The notes below the pieces were generated by a model. That model saw only the letters and a program-made list of their open reading frames with translations, had not been told where the DNA came from and made no database searches. The translations under genes and the position numbers were made by a program. Below, piece after piece: positions 17,729 through 27,469 of a DNA stretch of 51,682 bases. Within the stretch, counting starts at the first letter, position 1. Every line of letters begins with the position of its first letter. This DNA comes from an uncultured Alteromonadales bacterium (GTDB lineage: Bacteria; Pseudomonadota; Gammaproteobacteria; Pseudomonadales; Cellvibrionaceae): positions 1 to 51,682 of the forward strand of contig CALMJT010000200.1 of the NCBI GenBank assembly GCA_937864365.1, in the 5' to 3' direction.

Positions 17729-19537
17729 TTAGGCTAAAGAGTGCTTCGTGGGGGGCAATAACGGATGATCAGGGTCGTAATTGGCTTGCAAATACTGTTC
17801 GAATTCTTCGCTAGAAAGAGGCTTAGAATAGTAATAGCCCTGAATGCAGTCACAACCAATATTGTTGAGAAATTTCAATTGCTCCGACCGTTCAACACCT
17901 TCGGCCACTACCTTTAAGCGAAGGTTTTGTGCCAGCGATATGATGGCCTGAACAATGGAGTTATCTTCGGTGTCGGCAGGAATATCGACAATAAATGAGC
18001 GATCGATTTTCAGCTCGTCGATGGGAAAGCGCTTTAGATAGCTCAACGACGAGTAACCGGTGCCGAAATCGTCGATAGAAATCGATACGCCGAGCTCCTT
18101 AAGCGTATTGAGCTTTTTAATGAGTAATTCGATATCGCCAATCAAGGTGCTTTCTGTGATTTCAACAGTAAGTTTGCTCAGATCCAAGTGGTTCAGTTGT
18201 TGGACGGCGACCAAGTCATCGACAAAATTAACATCATTGAACTGCGCGGCGGCAACATTAATGGCCATGGTGAGGTTGGTGTAACCTTTTTTATGCCATT
18301 GTGCGAGCTGATTGCAAGCTTTGCGCATTACCCAACGCCCAATAGGCACAATTAATCCGGTCTCTTCGGCCATGGGAATAAAATGGTTGGGTGAGGTAAC
18401 TTCGTTATTTTTAGGATACCAGCGTAGCAGAGCCTCACAACCAATGGGTTGACCGGATTTTGGATCCACTTTGGGCTGATATTTGAGCTGAAATTCGCGG
18501 TTTTCTATGGCGGTGCGAAGCGCTACATCCAAACGAAGCCTGCGTTTATCGTGAGAATCAACGGCTTCGCAGTAAAACTCAAAAGTATTACCTCCCAGCG
18601 AACGGGATTGTGCTGAGGCTGAGCTTGCGCACTTAATCAGCTGATCGGCCATGGTGCCTTGATGCGGGTGTATGGCAATACCAATCGATGCGCAGGCGTA
18701 AAACTCGTGACCTTCAATCAAATACTTCCGCGACAGCTGCTTGAGAATTCCGGTTACCAACACTTTAACGGTGTTGTTATCCGATTGCGTTAGCAGTAAC
18801 GAGAATTCATCGGCACCGGTCCTAGACAGACTTTTCCACAGCTCTTTTGCCTGATTGCCTTTGCAGATGGTCACCTTCTGCAAAAAATCGGAAAGTGTGC
18901 GCGCCATGGTCGATAGCAATTCGTCGGCGATTTGCGGACCAAGGGTGTTGTGGACACGTCGGAATTGATCGACGCGAATGTTGATTACCGCTGTTTCACA
19001 ATCGCGATTACCGAAGGCATTTCTTTTAATTTCCATCGACAGCTTTTCGATGAAGTTTTGGCGATTGGGTAAGAATGTTAAGGCGTCGTAGAGGGCCAGT
19101 TGTCGTTGGTAGGCGTGAACGGTTAAGGCTCCGCGTACCCGCAAGATCAATTCACTGGGATCAACCGGTTTGGATAAGAATTCGGTGGCACCCAACTGTA
19201 AGGTTTGTAGCTTGGTGTGTGCGTCGCTCGACGAGCTTAAAACAATGATCGGTAAATATTTAAAACGCGGCTCTTTACGCAATATTTTGAGAACTTCAAA
19301 ACCGGTCAAGCCAGGCATGTTGAGATCGAGCAATACAATGTCGATGGGATAAGTATCGATGAGTTTTAGGGCGCGACGTGGGTCACCGACCGATATGATG
19401 TTGTTATAGCCGGCTTCTTGTAAGTACAGCTGAATAAAGTCGGTGACGAGTGGTTCGTCGTCGACCAACATAAAGTGAGACTCTTTGATTTGATCAAGAA
19501 GCTCAGGGCTAATAAGTTTTGGGGCCTTACTCAGCAT
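17729..19537 (-). CDS. REC-GGDEF-EAL cyclic di-GMP response regulator
   Basis: A 602-residue response regulator with a probable c-di-GMP phosphodiesterase output. The REC domain (about 20-140) has acidic VDDEP, phospho-acceptor Asp71 in LLDLNMPG and Lys in FLSKPV. The GGDEF domain (150-320) is degenerate: RTGADEF at 239-245 replaces GGDEF, so cyclase activity is doubtful. The EAL domain (335-585) keeps EALLR at 368-372, AINVAAAQF, EITES, IDDFGTGYSS, LKIDRSF, VAEGVE and QGYYYSKP, so hydrolysis looks possible. It is on the same strand as the hybrid kinase 242 bp upstream, making that kinase a plausible phosphodonor. Confidence 0.93.
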   Translation of the reverse strand: MLSKAPKLISPELLDQIKESHFMLVDDEPLVTDFIQLYLQEAGYNNIISVGDPRRALKLIDTYPIDIVLLDLNMPGLTGFEVLKILRKEPRFKYLPIIVLSSSSDAHTKLQTLQLGATEFLSKPVDPSELILRVRGALTVHAYQRQLALYDALTFLPNRQNFIEKLSMEIKRNAFGNRDCETAVINIRVDQFRRVHNTLGPQIADELLSTMARTLSDFLQKVTICKGNQAKELWKSLSRTGADEFSLLLTQSDNNTVKVLVTGILKQLSRKYLIEGHEFYACASIGIAIHPHQGTMADQLIKCASSASAQSRSLGGNTFEFYCEAVDSHDKRRLRLDVALRTAIENREFQLKYQPKVDPKSGQPIGCEALLRWYPKNNEVTSPNHFIPMAEETGLIVPIGRWVMRKACNQLAQWHKKGYTNLTMAINVAAAQFNDVNFVDDLVAVQQLNHLDLSKLTVEITESTLIGDIELLIKKLNTLKELGVSISIDDFGTGYSSLSYLKRFPIDELKIDRSFIVDIPADTEDNSIVQAIISLAQNLRLKVVAEGVERSEQLKFLNNIGCDCIQGYYYSKPLSSEEFEQYLQANYDPDHPLLPPTKHSLA

Positions 19538-19779
19538 ATCGACTACATCAATACCAGCGGCTTAATAACTAAGGCGTGACAATACAGTAAACACTCCAAA
19601 CAGCCTGTAAACGATGATGTTGCTGTGCTTCTTTGTCCGTAACTGGGGCGGCGCCTTCCATTTCGACAGATCATCATCACGGTATTTTCCTACGGTCAGT
19701 CTATTATTATGTTTTCTCGATTGTTTGCGTTTTTACTAATTGACGCACGTTAAATTTAGTTAAGTCTAAAGTTCATTTA

Positions 19780-22371
19780 TTACTCATTCACCGATTTGAG
19801 CTCCGGTACAATACGTACTCTTAAGCGCAATTCTTTGAAGTGCTCCAAACTATTAGTTAAGTCTCTTAGCGCTGTTTTCGCCAGTGCGATTTTCTCAAGA
19901 TGATCGGCGACGATCGAAAACTCAGAGAACCCGGCGGTTCCAGCGCTGCCTTTAATCGAATGAGCAATGTTGGCGACGCTGTTGTGGTCGCCTTGATCAA
20001 TGGCCGTCTGCAAATCTTCAAGCTGGGAATCAAAGCGGATTAACCAGCGTTCAATAATTGGTCTAAAGCGAGGGTCGTCGGCAAGCTTTGATGTAATCGC
20101 CGAGCTTGCTGAAATTTTCGGTTTTGGAAATTGCGATGGTGCAATGGCCGTTGCCATAGGTCGCGGCAATAAAGAAGGTGCAGAGTTGGATTCTTTGATA
20201 GCCGGTAAAAACTCACGCAGGATTGTAATTAGCTTATCGAAGGCGACCGGCTTTGACATATAACTGGTATAACCGGCCTGTTTACAGCTTGCCTCTACGC
20301 CGCGCATGGCGTGGGCAGTAAGCGCAATGACTGGACGATTCCAATGCATTTGTCGCAATTTGCGAACGGCGGTGTAACCGTCCATTTCGGGCATTTGTAC
20401 GTCTAGAAGCACGAGATCGGGATTGTGCTGTTTCACTTGTTGAAGGGCCTCTAAACCGTTGGCGGCACATATCACCGTTAAACCAACGTCTTTAAGAATA
20501 ATTTCTAAAAGCTCGCGGTTTTCATCACCGTCGTCAACAACCAAGACCGTGGCCGGATAAAAATGCCAACTGCCGGTATTTTCGATGTTACGGTGGTCGT
20601 TGTCTTGCAGTCTCTCAACGGTAACCGAATTCTGGCTGAACTGAGCCACTGGCATTTGCAGCTCAAAACAGCTGCCTTTGCCCTGTTGGCTGGTGCACTC
20701 TAGGTTGCCGCCAAAGGCGCGAGCGAGATGTCGACAAATGCTCAGGCCAAGCCCGGTGCCGCCATACTGGCGAGTAATTGACGTGTCTGCTTGCACGAAG
20801 GGTGCGAATACATTTGCTCTTTGCTGTTCGGTCATACCAATGCCGGTGTCGATCACGCGAATGCGCAGCTGACCTTGGTTGCCAGCGCGAATTTGCCAGC
20901 TCGACTCAACACTGACACTGCCTTGGTGCGTAAACTTAATGGCGTTGCCCACGAGGTTGGTCAAAATCTGGCGCAGCCTAGCTGGGTCAGACTTAATGGT
21001 CTCGGGCATGGCGGTCAACGCCTTAAAATTAAGCTTCAAACCTTTTTCGTTGGCCCGCACCGACATGATTTGCAACACCTCGGCAATTACCTGATTAACG
21101 TCGCAATCAATAGACTCAATCTCCAGATGACCCGATTCCACTTTGGACAGATCAAGAATGTCGTTAATTAGGTTCAGCAGGTGCTCGCTGGAGCGCAAGA
21201 TGGTGTGTAGGTAGTGATTGACGTCGATATCAGGCGTGCCGCCTTTGAGGCTAGAAAATGATCGCAGCAAGAGTTCGGTAAACCCCATGATTGCATTCAT
21301 CGGTGTGCGAATCTCATGGCTCATGTTGGCCAGAAAGTCACTTTTCGCCTTGTTGGCTGCCTCGGCCAGTTGCTTGGATGCCTGCAACTCCTGCTCTTGT
21401 TTTTCGAGTAGCGTAATGTCATCAAAACTAACCAACACGCCGCCGATATTTTTATCGCCGGTGAACACCGGTGAACAGTTGGTTTGATACGAGAGCTGGC
21501 GACCGTCATCTAACCACAAATGCAGGCGCAAATTGGTTAAGACTTTGCCGGTGCGCATCACTCTGGCCCAAGGCAGGCGCTGATTATTGAGCGTAGCATT
21601 GTCGATAGAGCGCCAGTCAAAACTCGACGCGGCAACACCTAATAATTCTCCCGCTGGTTTGCCAACCATGGTGGCAAAAGCTTGATTAGCCAGAACAATG
21701 TTGTATTTGTTATCTAAAACCAGCAACCCTTGTGCAATCGTATCAAGTGCGGTTTGTACGCGCTCTGGAATAGCTTGGGAGGGATCGAGATCTCTAAACA
21801 CTCGGCGAAGATAGAAGATAAACAGTACAAAACACACCACCGTGGTGATGATAATCAATCGAGTGGCAGGCTGTTCAAAGAAGGAAATCCAAGCGCTCGA
21901 TTGCGGTTCAAAACGCATTTCGAGATAGCCCCAAAGAGCGTCATTAGCAAAAATAGGAACCTGCAATTCACCAAGCTTGATATTGGAGTAGTTGGTCACC
22001 GAGTTGCCGTCAGAACTGCTGCGCTTGGATTTATCGTTCGGCCCCTGCCATTGCTGGTTGTGAGCACCAACCTCAACCAATAGTTCGCCATTTTTGGATC
22101 GAATCGCTGCCGTAAGTAGGTCTTCGTAACGGTTCACCGAGGTTTTTAAGCTTTGCTCCATGCGCTGGATTTCATTGCGAGTCACCAGCGTGGCGTTAGA
22201 GGTGGCGAGAATTTCCGCCATTCGATAGCGGCCAAGCCAGCGCTCTTCGGTTGAGTCTGGCAATAGTCCAAGTAAACCCAGCGAAATAAGCGCGCAAGAG
22301 ACAATGCTGGCCAGTCCCAAGGATATTTTAAAACTCACGTGATAGCGCTTGTGCCATCGGCTTAGGGTCAT
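19780..22371 (-). CDS. Hybrid sensor histidine kinase with REC and Hpt domains
   Basis: An 863-residue membrane kinase. TM1 is about 13-37, then a periplasmic sensor of about 130 residues, TM2 about 172-188, and a PAS domain (205-320, VQTALDTIAQGLLVLD). HisKA has His352 in NMSHEIRTPMNAI. The ATPase domain has NLVGNAIKFTH, DTGIGM and GGTGLGLSI. REC has Asp657 in LLDVQMPEMDG, and the C-terminal Hpt has His804 in AHSIKGSAG. The His-Asp-His chain is complete, so only an external receiver is missing; the REC-GGDEF-EAL protein downstream is a candidate. The start lies 10 bp from the stop of the Ig-repeat gene upstream, which implies co-transcription with that module. Confidence 0.94.
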   Translation of the reverse strand: MTLSRWHKRYHVSFKISLGLASIVSCALISLGLLGLLPDSTEERWLGRYRMAEILATSNATLVTRNEIQRMEQSLKTSVNRYEDLLTAAIRSKNGELLVEVGAHNQQWQGPNDKSKRSSSDGNSVTNYSNIKLGELQVPIFANDALWGYLEMRFEPQSSAWISFFEQPATRLIIITTVVCFVLFIFYLRRVFRDLDPSQAIPERVQTALDTIAQGLLVLDNKYNIVLANQAFATMVGKPAGELLGVAASSFDWRSIDNATLNNQRLPWARVMRTGKVLTNLRLHLWLDDGRQLSYQTNCSPVFTGDKNIGGVLVSFDDITLLEKQEQELQASKQLAEAANKAKSDFLANMSHEIRTPMNAIMGFTELLLRSFSSLKGGTPDIDVNHYLHTILRSSEHLLNLINDILDLSKVESGHLEIESIDCDVNQVIAEVLQIMSVRANEKGLKLNFKALTAMPETIKSDPARLRQILTNLVGNAIKFTHQGSVSVESSWQIRAGNQGQLRIRVIDTGIGMTEQQRANVFAPFVQADTSITRQYGGTGLGLSICRHLARAFGGNLECTSQQGKGSCFELQMPVAQFSQNSVTVERLQDNDHRNIENTGSWHFYPATVLVVDDGDENRELLEIILKDVGLTVICAANGLEALQQVKQHNPDLVLLDVQMPEMDGYTAVRKLRQMHWNRPVIALTAHAMRGVEASCKQAGYTSYMSKPVAFDKLITILREFLPAIKESNSAPSLLPRPMATAIAPSQFPKPKISASSAITSKLADDPRFRPIIERWLIRFDSQLEDLQTAIDQGDHNSVANIAHSIKGSAGTAGFSEFSIVADHLEKIALAKTALRDLTNSLEHFKELRLRVRIVPELKSVNE

Positions 22372-22381
22372 GCCTTAAATC

Positions 22382-25300
22382 TCAATCTGCACTGCTTGTT
22401 GTATTCTTTGGCGTTGCTTGATGACTCACCAAGCTCTCTAAGCTTTCGCCTTGATCATCACGACCCGAGTAGCCCTGCGTCAAAATCGGTAGCGGATCTA
22501 TGAAGCGCCATGCCGGTAAAGAGGTCAAGACGCTGGTAAACACCAGTCCGCCGCGAGCCAACCAAATGGCGTAACCTGCCGATAGGCCCGCGGTGATGCT
22601 GGCAGCAGCTTGCCAGAGAACACCACTTTCGACGTTGACCTGGGTGAATTTGGCACGTAAATGCTCAAATTCGTCGCTATTTGTTTGATTGATCACAAGG
22701 GTTAGGTCAGCAATTAAGGTATCGAAACCCGTGAACAGCGAATCCGACGTTTGAAAACTGGAATTGCTGGCAAGGGTAAAAACGTTATTAGCCGTAGCAA
22801 TTTGGTTTTCGCTGGAAGAAACGTCTCTAAAGCTAGACGCAAAATCTGTGAGTCGCTCCCCAGCCAAAATTTCTACAGAAACGCCGTTACCAACATCAAT
22901 AGGATCGAGCGTAAAGCGCGAAAAGTTTGCCGAGCTGCTGTCTTGGCTGGTGTCTTCTGCCGAGCTTTGCGAGCCGGTGTTTTCAGGTTCGCCTTGATCT
23001 TCGCCGTTGGTTCCTGATCCCGTGGCAGGCGTTGTGGTTGTTGGTGTTGTTGTGGTTGCCGTAGGTATTTCCGTGGGCGGCACCACAACTTGCACATCAA
23101 CAGGGGCTGCTGGTTCGGTAACTTCTGGCATGGTTTCCGGTTCAGGGATAATCACCATCGGCGGATCAATAACCTCAGGCGGGTCAACCACCACAGGCGG
23201 ATCAATAACCTCGGGTGGCGGCACTTCCTCGGGATCAGTGGGGGGGTCGGTTGGGGTTTCTACGCTCGGGGCAAATAGCACCGAGTTGTTGCTAAACACC
23301 GATTCTGCCGTACCTTGGTTATCCAAATAGGTAATTTCTAAGGTAAGAGTTGTATTGCTGTCTGCCACGCTGAGCTGGTAGTTGGCAGAGGTAGCGCCAC
23401 TGATGGCTTGTCCATCGCGATACCACTGGAAACTCAACTGTCCCAAACCGTCGGCGTCGTTGAGTGATGTGGTCTCGGCGCTCAGTAAGCTGCCCACTTG
23501 AAGGTCTGCGCCCGTCGCGATTGATACGCCACCCTGTGGGAGATCATTTACCGAGGTAATTTCAAGGCTGTCTTGACTGAAGAGCGTCTCTAGAGTGCCG
23601 CCGGAATCCGTATAGGTAACGGCCACACTTAAACGACTGGCGACGTCGATATCGTCGATGGTGAAGCTTTGATTGGTTGCCCCGGTAATGGCGATGCCGT
23701 TTCTATACCACTGAAAGTTAAATTGCTCGAGACCGTCGGCATCGGTGATTGCATTTAGGTTGGCGGTAAGAGTTTGTTCTTCGCGAGCAGTGCCATCAAT
23801 AGTCACCTCGCCTTGGGGCGAATCGTTAAGGTTAGCGATTATTGGCGTTGTGTCTGAGACTATTTGATTGGCAAAGCCCTGCTGGTCTTGGTAACTGATC
23901 TGTACCGAAAGCTCAGCACCTACGTCGTCTTGGGTGGTTTGATAGTTTTGCTCGGTAGCGCCGCTGATCAAGGCACCGTTTCGTAACCATTGATAGTTGA
24001 TAGTGCCAAGCCCGTCGTTGTCGGTCACGTTGCTAATGTTCGCAACCAAAGCTTGGCCCTGCTCAAAGATTCCCATAATCTCTGGTAGACCAACAGGATT
24101 ATCATTAATGGCTGTAATGGTTTGTGATTGCTCACTAATAAAGCTTTGAGCAACACCAAAACTGTTGGTAAAGCTAATTTGTACCGACAGTTGAGCACCT
24201 ACATCTGGGTCGTCGCTGAAGTAGCTGGACTCATTGGCACCGTCTATGGCCAACCCGTTTCTAAGCCATTGATAGGTCAAATCGCTGGGGGTGTAAGCCA
24301 CGCCATTACCATCTTGCACTAAAACATCGGCCGTTAAAGTCTGTTCTTCGATGGTATTTCCTAACACGCTGGCCGTGGCAATATCTTGGTTGTTGGCCGC
24401 CGTCACCAAGGCGGTTTGGCTGCTGAGTAGCGTTTCGGTCGTGCCCTGATTATCTACGTACTGAATTTGCAGACTAATTGCGCTGCCGACGTCGTCACCG
24501 GTCAACAGGTATTGGGTATCGGTCGCGCCACTGATGGCAACACCGTCGCGCAACCATTGATAACTGAACTCACCCAAACCGTCGTCGTCACGAATACTGC
24601 CAGTGTTGGCAATTAAACTCTGGCCTTCCACGGCGTTGCCGTTAATTCGTGGCGTACCTACAGGTTCGCTATTTACATTTACGACCGCAACCGACTCGGC
24701 ACTGATTAAAGATTCGCGATTGCGATCGCCATCGGTATAACTGATTTGAACCGAAATACGTGCGCCGACATCATTATTCGTTAACGTGTAGGTGTCTGAT
24801 GTTGCGCCCGGAATTGAGCTGCCGTCGCGCAGCCACTGATACCGAAACGTACCTAGGCCTTCGGGATCGGAAACAGAACTGGTATCGGCGGTGATTTCCT
24901 GACCTTCCAAAAACTCCCCAATCAACACAATGTCACCCTGCGGTGTTGTGTTTTCATTTTGAGATTCAAAATTGGTGGCGAGCAGACTTAAAGAATTTAT
25001 ATCCGCGGTTGCAGTTGCTAAATTTAAATCAGAACCCGTAAACGCAATACCTTGAAATTGCGCCGCGCCAGAAACACTGAATTGAATAACGTCGCTGGAT
25101 TCGGTTTGCGCATCACCAAAAGTACCCGATTGATTAAAGCTCGCTAAAATTGTGGACGATGAAAACGTTTGTCCGGCGACGGTGGTTTCTACTTCTACAA
25201 ATTCCAAAGCATCAATTCCGGCGCGATTTCCCAAGGCGCTGCCATTGATGTTGAGGTCAGTTAACGCTCGGGTAATAACACTGCCGTCGCTTTGCGAATT

Positions 25301-26152
25301 GGCGAGATAAATTTGCGTATCGTCATCGAACGCCACCAGTAGCGATCCGCTAGCGAGTTGTTCGCCGTTAAAATTACTGTTTTGCTCAATGAGCGTTAAT
25401 GCAGAAACGCTGTCGGGTAAGTTAGTAATAAGGCTCGAAAATTCACCGCTGCTGTAATCAAAACTGGTTGAGCCATCGTTATTGTTAATTAGCGTAGGCC
25501 TAAACAAAATAATATCGTCGGCATCAACCGAAAGCGTAGTTCCAGATGTGCTGGTAAAAGTATGGCGTCCGTCCACCGAAAAAATCAGATCGCCGGAGAA
25601 CAACGCCAGATTTTCGCCATTGATACTAATGGTTAAATCACTCGCAACCGCATGACTGGCATCAATATTAATATTGCCATTGGTAAACGTATCGCTACCA
25701 AAAAAGCGCGCAAATAAATCCAAATCAGGTGTCGCGTCGTCGGAATTAAGTCCCGCCACTAATTCATCACGATTCGCCGCATCAACACTGCCGTCGTTCG
25801 CCGTTAAGCTTGTATTGCGATCAACCGAAAAAATAATCCCCGGATTTGTAATAGCCACAGAAACCGTTTGTCGCTGAATCTCCGGGCGGGTAACAACATT
25901 ATTATTAGCGTCGCTTTTATTCAGCTCTAAAATAGCGACATCAGCATCTGCTACGGTTTTAGATAAGTCATTGTTAAAATCAGAATATTCGTTCTGGGAG
26001 GTATCAATTCCCAAAGTGGTATCGGCTGAAAATAATAAACGTGATTCTACCGGCGTAATTGCCGATCTATGATCTCCTGCCAAAGCCTTCGCACGCGCGC
26101 GCGAAACGGTTGCTTTCAATTGCGTTTTAATCGATTCGAAATAATTCAACAT
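22382..26152 (-). CDS. Large LEPR-XLL-like surface protein with six Ig-like repeats
   Basis: 1256 residues. Near the N-terminus, VESRLLFSADTTLG (about 35-48) resembles the LEPR-XLL motif at the start of many giant bacterial repeat proteins. Residues about 100-400 are an Asn/Asp/Ser-rich beta region. From about 403 to 955 there are six repeats of about 92 residues, each with YQWLRDG or FQWYRNG, then ISGAT, then DDVGxxxSVQISY. A Pro-rich stalk follows (PEVIDPPVVVDPPEVIDPP). The last about 75 residues hold a hydrophobic segment with SAGYAIWLARGG and SLPAWRFIDPLPIL. No classical Sec leader is visible, so export likely depends on the adaptors next door. It lies 5 bp after the small adaptor gene and 10 bp before the kinase gene. 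Probable adhesin or matrix protein (inference). Confidence 0.75.
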   Translation of the reverse strand: MLNYFESIKTQLKATVSRARAKALAGDHRSAITPVESRLLFSADTTLGIDTSQNEYSDFNNDLSKTVADADVAILELNKSDANNNVVTRPEIQRQTVSVAITNPGIIFSVDRNTSLTANDGSVDAANRDELVAGLNSDDATPDLDLFARFFGSDTFTNGNINIDASHAVASDLTISINGENLALFSGDLIFSVDGRHTFTSTSGTTLSVDADDIILFRPTLINNNDGSTSFDYSSGEFSSLITNLPDSVSALTLIEQNSNFNGEQLASGSLLVAFDDDTQIYLANSQSDGSVITRALTDLNINGSALGNRAGIDALEFVEVETTVAGQTFSSSTILASFNQSGTFGDAQTESSDVIQFSVSGAAQFQGIAFTGSDLNLATATADINSLSLLATNFESQNENTTPQGDIVLIGEFLEGQEITADTSSVSDPEGLGTFRYQWLRDGSSIPGATSDTYTLTNNDVGARISVQISYTDGDRNRESLISAESVAVVNVNSEPVGTPRINGNAVEGQSLIANTGSIRDDDGLGEFSYQWLRDGVAISGATDTQYLLTGDDVGSAISLQIQYVDNQGTTETLLSSQTALVTAANNQDIATASVLGNTIEEQTLTADVLVQDGNGVAYTPSDLTYQWLRNGLAIDGANESSYFSDDPDVGAQLSVQISFTNSFGVAQSFISEQSQTITAINDNPVGLPEIMGIFEQGQALVANISNVTDNDGLGTINYQWLRNGALISGATEQNYQTTQDDVGAELSVQISYQDQQGFANQIVSDTTPIIANLNDSPQGEVTIDGTAREEQTLTANLNAITDADGLEQFNFQWYRNGIAITGATNQSFTIDDIDVASRLSVAVTYTDSGGTLETLFSQDSLEITSVNDLPQGGVSIATGADLQVGSLLSAETTSLNDADGLGQLSFQWYRDGQAISGATSANYQLSVADSNTTLTLEITYLDNQGTAESVFSNNSVLFAPSVETPTDPPTDPEEVPPPEVIDPPVVVDPPEVIDPPMVIIPEPETMPEVTEPAAPVDVQVVVPPTEIPTATTTTPTTTTPATGSGTNGEDQGEPENTGSQSSAEDTSQDSSSANFSRFTLDPIDVGNGVSVEILAGERLTDFASSFRDVSSSENQIATANNVFTLASNSSFQTSDSLFTGFDTLIADLTLVINQTNSDEFEHLRAKFTQVNVESGVLWQAAASITAGLSAGYAIWLARGGLVFTSVLTSLPAWRFIDPLPILTQGYSGRDDQGESLESLVSHQATPKNTTSSAD

Positions 26153-26157
26153 AACCG

Positions 26158-26997
26158 CTACTTCACTTTAGGTAATTTCGAACGTTGATTTTCTGAAAAT
26201 TGCAGCGAACACTTTTGCCCCGCAAGAATGGTGTATTGGGGATTATCCAACACCAAGCGGGCACCAAAAGTCCCGCTGGCGGCATCGGCCATGGGATCGA
26301 TACTGATCACCGTTGCTGTTAACGGTTTATCGGAATGCAATTCTGGAAATATTTGCGCAGTTTGAGCAATTGAAATTTGCGAGTAATAACTAATGGGAAC
26401 AATCACTTCTATCTTTAAGGGATGCAGCTGAGCAATTCTCACAATGGGTTGTTCTTCAACATATTCGCCAACGTCTTTAAAGCGTTTAGTAACAAAACCA
26501 CTAATTGGACTTTTAATGATCTTTTGCTGAAGCTGTTCTTCGGCGCGCACCAATTCAAGGTGACGAATATTTTGCAAATCTTCGGCTTGTTTTAATCGCC
26601 ACTGGGATAAATCAAAATCTCGATCTGCCTGATCTTTAACGTCGTAGGAAACGCTGTTACTTTTGTACAAGGTATCGATGCGTTTTTTACGCTTCTCGTC
26701 GTACTCTTTATTTACCGCGTTAATTCCTACCTCAGAAGTTACTGCCGCTCGAACACTGGCGAGCTCAACTGAGGCTTTTTCAACTTCTGCACTTAACTGT
26801 GCAACAATTTCGTTTTCATTTACATAAACTCCGTGTTCAACATGAAGTTTTGCTATAACGCCAGCGACGGGACTTGAAAGATCAATGGTCTGAAAGGGAT
26901 TGATCAAACAATCCATTGCCGGCAATGGCGCAGCCACGGCAGCCGATGCCGTCAATAAGGCTATCGATAGAGATCGAAGAACGGTTATTGGCGACAT
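26158..26997 (-). CDS. HlyD/MFP-type periplasmic adaptor
   Basis: A 279-residue adaptor with a cleavable leader (LSIALLTASAAVAAP). It has a lipoyl-like half motif (SSPVAGVIAKLHVEHGVYV), an alpha-hairpin coiled coil (about 65-160), the second lipoyl half (IKSPISGFVTKRFKDVGEYV) and a beta-barrel domain. Such adaptors bridge an inner-membrane pump and an outer-membrane channel, but neither is encoded here. It comes immediately before the Ig-repeat gene (5 bp spacing), so a role in exporting or anchoring that protein is likely. It is short for the family, with little C-terminal membrane-proximal domain. Confidence 0.88.
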   Translation of the reverse strand: MSPITVLRSLSIALLTASAAVAAPLPAMDCLINPFQTIDLSSPVAGVIAKLHVEHGVYVNENEIVAQLSAEVEKASVELASVRAAVTSEVGINAVNKEYDEKRKKRIDTLYKSNSVSYDVKDQADRDFDLSQWRLKQAEDLQNIRHLELVRAEEQLQQKIIKSPISGFVTKRFKDVGEYVEEQPIVRIAQLHPLKIEVIVPISYYSQISIAQTAQIFPELHSDKPLTATVISIDPMADAASGTFGARLVLDNPQYTILAGQKCSLQFSENQRSKLPKVK

Positions 26998-27469
26998 AAT
27001 ATTTCCAATAATAATTCGTAAAAATTATGACTTTCTTAAAAATAAAAACAGAATGGTCATTAAAATAAAATCACAAGATGCATTAGTAAACGCAAAAAAT
27101 ACCGCCGCGTTTCTACAATCAAGTATTTACAAACACACATCTATAACTAAAACCGATAAGAGCGACATTGTTAAGATTAGCAGAGTTTATTCAATACGGA
27201 AGTAAGCGATAAAAAATTGTTTAGTAACGGCTAATTTTAGAAAGAATGTATATGTTGGAATGATCAATACTCAACACATGCAGTATTTACCGAAAACTAA
27301 ATTTGTGAAGCCGTTCATTATGAATTAAAAAATGGCGGTAGAAATAATTAAATTTTCAGTTTTTACAATTTTTCCCAATTTGAATTGGATTAAAAATAAC
27401 GCGAATTCGAAAAAATTCGCTAAAGCGACATTTTATTCAAAGATTATTTGGGTGATAAAATCAAAATAC
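26998..27469. other. AT-rich spacer inside the secretion locus
   Basis: About 470 bp of very AT-rich sequence separating the M50 fusion from the small adaptor, both on the minus strand. It may hold a second promoter for adaptor, Ig-repeat and kinase genes. No gene is supported on either strand. Confidence 0.45.

Noticed and set aside
20791-21171. 126-codon plus-strand ORF opposite the hybrid kinase
   Set aside because: Complete overlap with the kinase ATPase domain and no recognisable motif.
26900-27205. 101-codon plus-strand ORF at the start of the small adaptor gene
   Set aside because: It overlaps the adaptor signal peptide coding region and runs into AT-rich spacer; no ribosome site.
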